From assembly GCF_003347595.2 (NCBI RefSeq), contig NZ_QCZK02000041.1:186001-250000 (forward strand): a DNA stretch of 64,000 nt, in the 5' to 3' direction. Below are positions 59,801 to 64,000 of this stretch, piece by piece; within the stretch, counting starts at the first letter, position 1; each line of letters starts with the position of its first letter. A model generated the notes under the pieces. It was not told the origin of the DNA. It did not search any database and worked only from the letters and a program-made list of their open reading frames with translations. The DNA comes from Botryobacter ruber (GTDB taxonomy: Bacteria; Bacteroidota; Bacteroidia; Cytophagales; Hymenobacteraceae). A program made the translations under genes and the position numbers.

Positions 59801-59969
59801 TGGGGTGAACTACTACCTATCGGGGCTGCACTCCTATGCCGCCGGCGACCCGGTGCCGGTGCCGGTCTGGGTGTATTGGGTAGTGGCGTTGCTGCTGCTC
59901 GTTTCGGCGCTGGCTTTTCTGCAGTACCGGAAAATGAATCAGGAGGAAAAGAAGGAACTGATGGGCTAA
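56835..59969 (+). CDS. ccsBA: Fused cytochrome c biogenesis protein CcsBA (ResB-CcsA)
   Basis: A 1044-residue inner-membrane protein of the system II haem-attachment pathway. The ResB/CcsB half (about 1-470) begins with [61 protein letters not shown] and has a final helix near 425-445 ([16 protein letters not shown]). The CcsA half (about 735-1044) carries the haem-handling [11 protein letters not shown] motif (935-945) in [22 protein letters not shown]. Between them, about 490-735, lies an extra exported domain ([23 protein letters not shown]). It serves the haem-rich NrfH and NrfA just upstream. Residues 169-180 are encoded by a stretch like the interspersed repeat. Confidence 0.93.
   Translation: [1044 protein letters not shown]
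57340..57371 (+). repeat. Repeat-like stretch inside ccsBA
   Basis: GAGCAAGAGAGGCAATGGTGGCAGGTGCAG with following AAACA shows the TGGTGGCAGGTGCAG half exactly and the left half poorly. It is in frame and encodes [13 protein letters not shown]. It may be a captured copy or chance. Confidence 0.35.
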
Positions 59970-60009
59970 TAGGCAAACTGAGTATCCAGGACCTATGAAA
60001 AAAAGCGAT

Positions 60010-60040
60010 AGCACCTGCCACCACAGCCTTACCTGCTGCT
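60010..60040 (-). repeat. Interspersed repeat copy 17
   Basis: AGCACCTGCCACCACAGCCT then TACCTGCTGCT; the right part is altered (TTACC). It lies 40 bp after the ccsBA stop codon. Confidence 0.8.
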
Positions 60041-60118
60041 AATCGAGCCAGTGCAATCAGCTGATACCAATATCAGTTGATTTGTACGCTATACATTTAC
60101 ATATTCTGTCCCCGGTCT

Positions 60119-60141
60119 GGGTGTAGTTTTTAACTACACCC
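60119..60141. repeat. GGGTGTAGTT/AACTACACCC palindrome
   Basis: A perfect 10-bp stem with loop TTT. The centre GTT-N3-AAC is the same as in the palindromes at 6284, 6374, 9921 and 9968. Confidence 0.75.
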
Positions 60142-60211
60142 ACCTATCCTGTACAGCAGCAAATGTCACAAACCAAGACATCAGCACCGGTCTCCTCAGA
60201 AGTAAAATTTT

Positions 60212-60233
60212 GGTGTAGCTTAAATACTACACC
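60212..60233. repeat. GGTGTAG/CTACACC palindrome
   Basis: A 7-bp stem around CTTAAATA, 70 bp after the palindrome at 60119-60141 and sharing its arm sequence. Confidence 0.65.
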
Positions 60234-60540
60234 CAGCTACTCCTGGCAATGGACTTTCCGGAAAGTTATGGTATTGTCTATACTCCCTGTTCAAATATAC
60301 TATATCTAACTAAAACATTATTATAATACAACACATTTCATGTTAAATACTAACCGTGGAACATTTCCCAATTTTGGTGTGTTAACAATGAGATTCAGCA
60401 ATAGCACAATAAAAAGAATTCCATATAACGACACTAATCTTTCGCTCATGACAGGCTCCACCCCCTTCTGAGCTTTCAATCCTGACATTTATTTCCAGGC
60501 GATGCAAACAAACTTAATTTCAACTTTAGCCAACACAAAG

Positions 60541-61545
60541 ATGAATTTCAATTTCCGTAACGTAGTTGTACCTGTTCTTTTAGGCTTGGCAGTGGTGGCC
60601 TGCGATAAAAAAGACATGGAAGAAATAGCTCCTGAAGCTGCCATCAGCGCGCAATCAACAAGTTTAGCCACATCCGCCCAGCTTATTTTTGAAGAAACAG
60701 CCGAAGGCAGCACTTTTTTTCCGCTCTCAGGGGCTACGCTTAACAAAACCCACGGGATAGAAAACTGCGGCCTCGACTGGACTTTAGCATCCGTAACAAG
60801 TCCTGCACGGGAGCATGAGAAAGCGATCCGTTTTGAAATCAGGAAAGGGCAGCCGTTGGTAGGTTCAAGCGGGAAAATCCGTTCCGAGGTTACGGTGATC
60901 AAAGGCTCCTCCGACGACAGGTTCTCCAAAGATATCTGGTATTCGTTCTCGGTTTATTTCCCCTCTGTTGGTTTTGAATATGATGATGAAAGAGACTGCC
61001 TGATCCAGTGGTACGAAGACGGAAGCGATGAGACGACCATCCGTGCCGAGAACAACAAAGTCTACCTGGAGGTAACACCTGCCAACGACTCAACGGAACA
61101 AAAAACCTACGACCTGTTCAGCTCGAACACCGCCCTGAACTCCAAGTCAAAAAGCCTTGCAGCTTTTTCTGACATACCGAAAGATCAGTGGAATGAGTTT
61201 GTGTTCCATTTTGTGCACTCCACCGGTTCCGACGGTTTGATTGAAGTCTGGCGTAACGGGGTAAAAATTCACCACATCACCGGGCGAAACATGCACCTGA
61301 AATATCCGAAATGGAAAATGGGCCTTTATAAGTCATCGTTCCTGGCCGGCTCTTCCCCCCTTTCTTCCAGGGTAATTTATTTTGACAACATCCGGGTAGG
61401 CAAACCTACTGCCACGCTGGCCGACATGTCATCCGGGATAGCAACTGGTACTACCACTGTTACGCTTGCCGATACAACCGCTACGACAGCAACCGAACCG
61501 GAACGGGTTACAAGTACGGACACGACCAGTACAACCTCATTTTAA
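60541..61545 (+). CDS. Polysaccharide lyase-like lipoprotein (PF14099 type)
   Basis: A 334-residue protein from ATG 60541, which yields a lipoprotein signal (PVLLGLAVVAC, Cys21); an earlier ATG at 60502 only adds a polar N-terminus. The beta-jelly-roll domain (about 40-270) has KAIRFEIRKGQPLVGSSGKIRSEV, KDIWYSFSVYFPSVGFEYDDERDCLIQWYED and WNEFVFHFVHSTGSDGLIEVWRNGVKIHHITGRNMHLKYPKWKMGLYKSS, typical of the PF14099 lyase fold used on glucuronan, heparinoids or alginate-like polymers. The last 60 residues are a Thr-rich tail without a sorting motif. A terminator follows directly. Confidence 0.75.
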   Translation: MNFNFRNVVVPVLLGLAVVACDKKDMEEIAPEAAISAQSTSLATSAQLIFEETAEGSTFFPLSGATLNKTHGIENCGLDWTLASVTSPAREHEKAIRFEIRKGQPLVGSSGKIRSEVTVIKGSSDDRFSKDIWYSFSVYFPSVGFEYDDERDCLIQWYEDGSDETTIRAENNKVYLEVTPANDSTEQKTYDLFSSNTALNSKSKSLAAFSDIPKDQWNEFVFHFVHSTGSDGLIEVWRNGVKIHHITGRNMHLKYPKWKMGLYKSSFLAGSSPLSSRVIYFDNIRVGKPTATLADMSSGIATGTTTVTLADTTATTATEPERVTSTDTTSTTSF

Positions 61546-61551
61546 ATAATC

Positions 61552-61588
61552 AAAAGCCGCTCTGCTAAAAAGGAGCGGCTTTTCTTTT
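61552..61588 (+). terminator. Rho-independent terminator
   Basis: AAAAGCCGCTC pairs with GAGCGGCTTTT (11 bp) across a 10-base loop, followed by CTTTT, 7 bp after the stop codon. Confidence 0.88.
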
Positions 61589-61651
61589 GCTTTTCAACGA
61601 ACCGAACACTTCAACTATACCAACTGGTAAAAAGATGTTACCAAAAATAGA

Positions 61652-61682
61652 ACAGCAGCGGCTGTGGTGGCAGGTGCAGCAA
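61652..61682 (+). repeat. Interspersed repeat copy 18
   Basis: ACAGCAGCGGCTGTGGTGGC followed by AGGTGCAGCAA, in the gap between the lyase and the GH43 gene. An open frame reads it as EQQRLWWQVQQNK. Confidence 0.88.
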
Positions 61683-61870
61683 AACAAAACGTTCGGAAAG
61701 GAAACAGGTTTAGTTGAAAATAGCGTTAGTTACAGGAATTTACCAGCCGTGGATGTTCCGTATCAGCAGGATTCAACCATGCTAAGGATTTGTAAGTAAC
61801 AGAAAGACGCTTCGAATCTACTTTTCTGCACAACTTTTGCAGGAGTGGTTAACGTTCGTTCGTAATTTTT
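61683..61870. other. Remainder of the gap before the GH43 gene
   Basis: Nothing recognisable apart from CGTTCGTTCG near 61853; no gene and no hairpin. Confidence 0.4.
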
Positions 61871-61902
61871 TTGGATAAATGTCGTTTTTACGCTTATATT
61901 TG
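61871..61902 (+). promoter_or_regulatory. Bacteroidota-type promoter of the GH43 gene
   Basis: TTG (61871-61873) and TATATTTG (61895-61902) with a 21-bp spacer. The start site should lie near 61908. Just after it GATTCGTACGATAC (61911-61924) contains an 8-bp palindrome, TCGTACGA, at an operator-like position. Confidence 0.55.
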
Positions 61903-61957
61903 ACAAAACAAGATTCGTACGATACTTTCTTTTAAACTACCAGCACAAACAAAAGGT

Positions 61958-63007
61958 ATGAACATCCTGAGACTACTAAAACTAACACTTGTCGTGACGT
62001 TGCTTCTGAGCGGGATAACAGGCAACGCCCAGAAATTAAAGAAAAACCAATTCAACAACCCGCTGGCCTTACAACGGGCAGATCCGCATGTCTGGAAAGC
62101 GAAAGATGGCACGTATTACTTTATTGCCACAGTGCCTGAATACGACCGCATCGAGATACGCAAATCAAAAACCATTAATGGCATAAAAGAGGCGCAACCC
62201 GTGGTGGTGTGGCGCAAACACGACAAAGGGCCAATGGGCAATCACATCTGGGCGCCTGAACTGCACCGGATAGATGGAAAGTGGTACATCTATTTTGCAG
62301 CGGGTTCAGCTGAGGATAAATGGAAAATCCGCAAATATGTGTTGTCAAACCCGTCGGAAGACCCAACAAAAGGCGAGTGGAAAGAGGAAGGCGAGCTTGT
62401 GAGCAAACGCAATCAGTTCACGCTAGATGCCACCACCTTCGAGCATAAAGGCCAGCGCTACATGATCTGGGTAGACAGGGCATCGGACAAAGAAGTGAAC
62501 ACAGGATTGTATATCGCCAAAATGACCAGCCCGACCACCCTCGGCGATAAACAGGTCGTAATTTCACAGCCTGAATATGCCTGGGAACGGAAAGGGCATA
62601 ACGTAAACGAGGCTCCGGCAGTAATTATCCGCAACGGAAAAGTGTTTGTAACATTTTCGGCCAGTGCCACCGATGCCAACTACGCCCTTGGCTTGCTTTG
62701 GGCGGATAAGGATGCCGATCTGCTCGACACGGCCTCCTGGCACAAATTACCGGAACCGGTTTTCTACACCAACGAAAAACTGAAGCGCTTTGGCCCGGGG
62801 CACAACAGCTTTATAGTGGCTGAGGATGGCAAAACCGATATCATGATTTACCATGCCCGCGACTACAAAGACATTAAGGGCGAACCGCTGTACGACCCCA
62901 ACCGCCATACACGCGCCAGGGTCATTACCTGGACCAAAGACGGCATGCCTGATTTTGGCCAGGAACTGGACGACAACGAAACGGCGCTAAAAAAGGCAAA
63001 GAAATAA
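61958..63007 (+). CDS. Glycoside hydrolase family 43 protein
   Basis: A 349-residue exported enzyme with a signal peptide (about 1-24, TGNAQ) and a five-bladed propeller. The catalytic layout of GH43 is visible: general base Asp42 in LQRADPHVWKAKDGTYY, pKa-tuning Asp157 in FTLDATTF and acid Glu218 in VNEAPAVI. NHIWAPELHRIDGKWYIYFAAG and FGPGHNSFIVAEDGKTDIMIYHARDY are conserved blocks. Likely substrates are arabinose- or xylose-containing side chains. It has its own promoter and terminator, so it is transcribed alone. Confidence 0.93.
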   Translation: MNILRLLKLTLVVTLLLSGITGNAQKLKKNQFNNPLALQRADPHVWKAKDGTYYFIATVPEYDRIEIRKSKTINGIKEAQPVVVWRKHDKGPMGNHIWAPELHRIDGKWYIYFAAGSAEDKWKIRKYVLSNPSEDPTKGEWKEEGELVSKRNQFTLDATTFEHKGQRYMIWVDRASDKEVNTGLYIAKMTSPTTLGDKQVVISQPEYAWERKGHNVNEAPAVIIRNGKVFVTFSASATDANYALGLLWADKDADLLDTASWHKLPEPVFYTNEKLKRFGPGHNSFIVAEDGKTDIMIYHARDYKDIKGEPLYDPNRHTRARVITWTKDGMPDFGQELDDNETALKKAKK

Positions 63008-63025
63008 CCTGTGCTACTGCTACCC

Positions 63026-63080
63026 ATAACGGGCAGTTGATTTGCAACCTGAAGCAAGTCAACTGCCCGTTATAGTTTTG
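63026..63080 (+). terminator. Terminator after the GH43 gene
   Basis: ATAACGGGCAGTTGA pairs perfectly with TCAACTGCCCGTTAT (15 bp) across an 18-base loop, followed by AGTTTTG, 18 bp after the stop codon. Confidence 0.8.
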
Positions 63081-63185
63081 CAACGCTCTGTTTTCTGCAG
63101 CAGGCTGTACCTTCCCGGCACTTGCTGCGCAAACCTTTTCCCAGCACAACGGTTATGCTTCAGAGAAAACGGCAACAGGTTACAC

Positions 63186-64000
63186 TTGGCTAACAAAACT
63201 TACGATGCGGTAGTAATTGGCGCGGGCTTCGGGTCGCTGTCGGCGGCGGCTTTGCTGGCGAAGCGGGGGCTGCGGGTTTGCGTGCTGGAGCAGGCAAAGT
63301 ACCCCGGCGGCTGTGCCTCCAGCTATAAACGGCAGGGCTGCTGGTTCGAGACGGGCGCCACTACCCTCGTGGGATTGGACGAAGGAATGCCGCTGCGTTA
63401 CCTGGTCGACGAACTACAGCTTAACATCCCGGTGCGCCAACTGGCTACCTCCATGCAGGTACACTTGCCGGACGGGCAGTTGCTGACACGGTACGCGGGA
63501 CTGCAGGAGTGGATCGCGGAGGCGGAGCGTGTGTTTGGTGTGCGGGGGCAGCGGCCGTTCTGGGAGCAGTGCATGGCCATCAGCCGGGAGGTGTGGCAAA
63601 CGTCGCTGGTGCAGCAAAGTTTTCCCTTCTCCAACGCACAGGACCTGTGGCAGGCAGCCAGGCAGGTGCACCCGAGTCAGCTGCGCTTGCTCCCAAAGGC
63701 TTTCCGGACTGTAGAAGACCTGCTGCGGCGCTACGGATTGCTGGAGAACAGGCTGTTTACAGACTTCGTGAATGAGCAGCTCCTGATAACCGCGCAGAAC
63801 TATATGGGCGAAGTGAACCTGCTCTTTGGCGCCACCGCCCTCTGCTATACGCTGTTTGGCAACTACTATGTGGATGGCGGCCTGATCAACCTTGTGAAGC
63901 CAATCGTGGAATACATTACGAACAAAGGTTCCGAAATAAGATACCGGCAGCAGGTCCGGAAGGTCGTACGGGTAAATAACGGTTACGAAACACACACCGG
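63186..64000 (+). CDS. Phytoene-desaturase/carotene-isomerase-like FAD oxidoreductase, 3'-truncated
   Basis: The frame is open from TTG 63186 to the right edge (271 codons). ANKTYDAVVIGAGFGSLSAAALLAKRGLRVCVLEQAKYPGGCASSYKRQGCWFETGATTLVGLD is the NAD(P)/FAD-binding Rossmann motif (GxGxxG, then Glu at the strand end) and the GG-plus-FETG motif of CrtI/CrtISO-like amine-oxidase-fold enzymes. It later has YYVDGGLINLVKPIVEYITNKGSEIRYRQQVRKV, another family block. It should act on carotenoid or other isoprenoid substrates; pigment synthesis is common in this group. No ATG fits upstream, so TTG is the most likely start. The catalytic C-terminus is outside the window. Confidence 0.85.
   Translation, partial: MANKTYDAVVIGAGFGSLSAAALLAKRGLRVCVLEQAKYPGGCASSYKRQGCWFETGATTLVGLDEGMPLRYLVDELQLNIPVRQLATSMQVHLPDGQLLTRYAGLQEWIAEAERVFGVRGQRPFWEQCMAISREVWQTSLVQQSFPFSNAQDLWQAARQVHPSQLRLLPKAFRTVEDLLRRYGLLENRLFTDFVNEQLLITAQNYMGEVNLLFGATALCYTLFGNYYVDGGLINLVKPIVEYITNKGSEIRYRQQVRKVVRVNNGYETHT

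Larger units (their letters stand above)
59970..60540. other. Palindrome-rich gap before the polysaccharide lyase
   Basis: This region carries repeat copy 17, two GGTGTAG palindromes (60119-60141 and 60212-60233) and then about 300 A+T-rich bases. A small frame at 60340-60471 could encode 43 residues but has no recognisable features. Confidence 0.5.

Noticed and set aside
60340-60471. Small frame of 43 codons before the polysaccharide lyase
   Set aside because: No signal peptide, motif or promoter supports it, and it ends just before the lyase region; chance frame in A+T-rich DNA.
1653-61682. Interspersed repeats read as a CRISPR array
   Set aside because: Copies are kilobases apart, in both orientations and lack constant spacers; no cas gene is present.

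Overview
The window looks like chromosome of an aerobic or facultative Bacteroidota, most likely Cytophagales/Hymenobacteraceae (Pontibacter, Rufibacter or Adhaeribacter relatives). The evidence is a SusC/SusD pair behind an ECF sigma/FecR pair, a secreted protein with a T9SS-type C-terminal tail, TonB-dependent barrels with carboxypeptidase-regulatory N-termini, promoters of the TAnnTTTG type (-7) with TTG at -33, and few recognisable Shine-Dalgarno sites. The taxon is inferred from gene content; no rRNA or tRNA gene was seen. No insertion sequence, prophage, integrase or CRISPR array was seen either.

Layout. 1-5375: tail of a nucleoid-associated protein, a small Spy-like periplasmic protein, and a siderophore receptor with a PepSY membrane protein (iron uptake). 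5466-9741: a YdeI-like protein, a long composite inverted repeat, and an adaptor/permease/ATPase ABC export operon. 10161-15708: a coiled-coil membrane protein, a MarC-like protein, and a minus-strand porin/BCCT transporter/universal-stress operon that looks like osmolyte uptake. 16087-19587: ECF sigma, DoxX-like protein, GH15 glucosidase/trehalase and a membrane protein, the last three with overlapping reading frames. 20043-26572: a small secreted orphan and a complete RND efflux operon. 27056-37021: ECF sigma, FecR, SusC, SusD and a large HExxHxxGxxH metalloprotease, suggesting uptake of peptide or protein-linked substrate. 37276-43049: PL10-like pectate lyase, a Pyr4/PaxB-like membrane terpene-cyclase homologue behind a PLP amino-acid decarboxylase, and a trehalose-synthase-like GH13 enzyme. 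43323-49940: secreted beta-propeller, TonB-type barrel, cupin, lipoprotein and small outer-membrane barrel. 50215-53115: a 7TMR-DISM histidine kinase, a NarL-type regulator and a CBM48-only protein. 53547-61545: pirin, then nrfH-nrfA-ccsBA (ammonifying nitrite reduction and haem attachment), then a PF14099-type polysaccharide lyase. 61958-64000: a GH43 enzyme and the start of a phytoene-desaturase-like FAD enzyme that runs off the window.

The strongest signal not explained by genes is a family of short interspersed repeats built on GTGGCTGTGGTGGCAGGTGC. I count 18 clear copies, one decayed copy and one tail-like fragment, all between genes and in both orientations, about one per 3.5 kb, often flanked by an A- or T-rich run. 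One further copy-like stretch lies inside ccsBA. A second set of palindromes (GTT-N3-AAC centre with arms that change together), a 376-bp nested inverted repeat and a perfect 27-bp inverted repeat occupy other gaps. Several of these repeats are read through by open frames and would lengthen predicted N-termini (histidine kinase, cupin) if starts were chosen by length alone.
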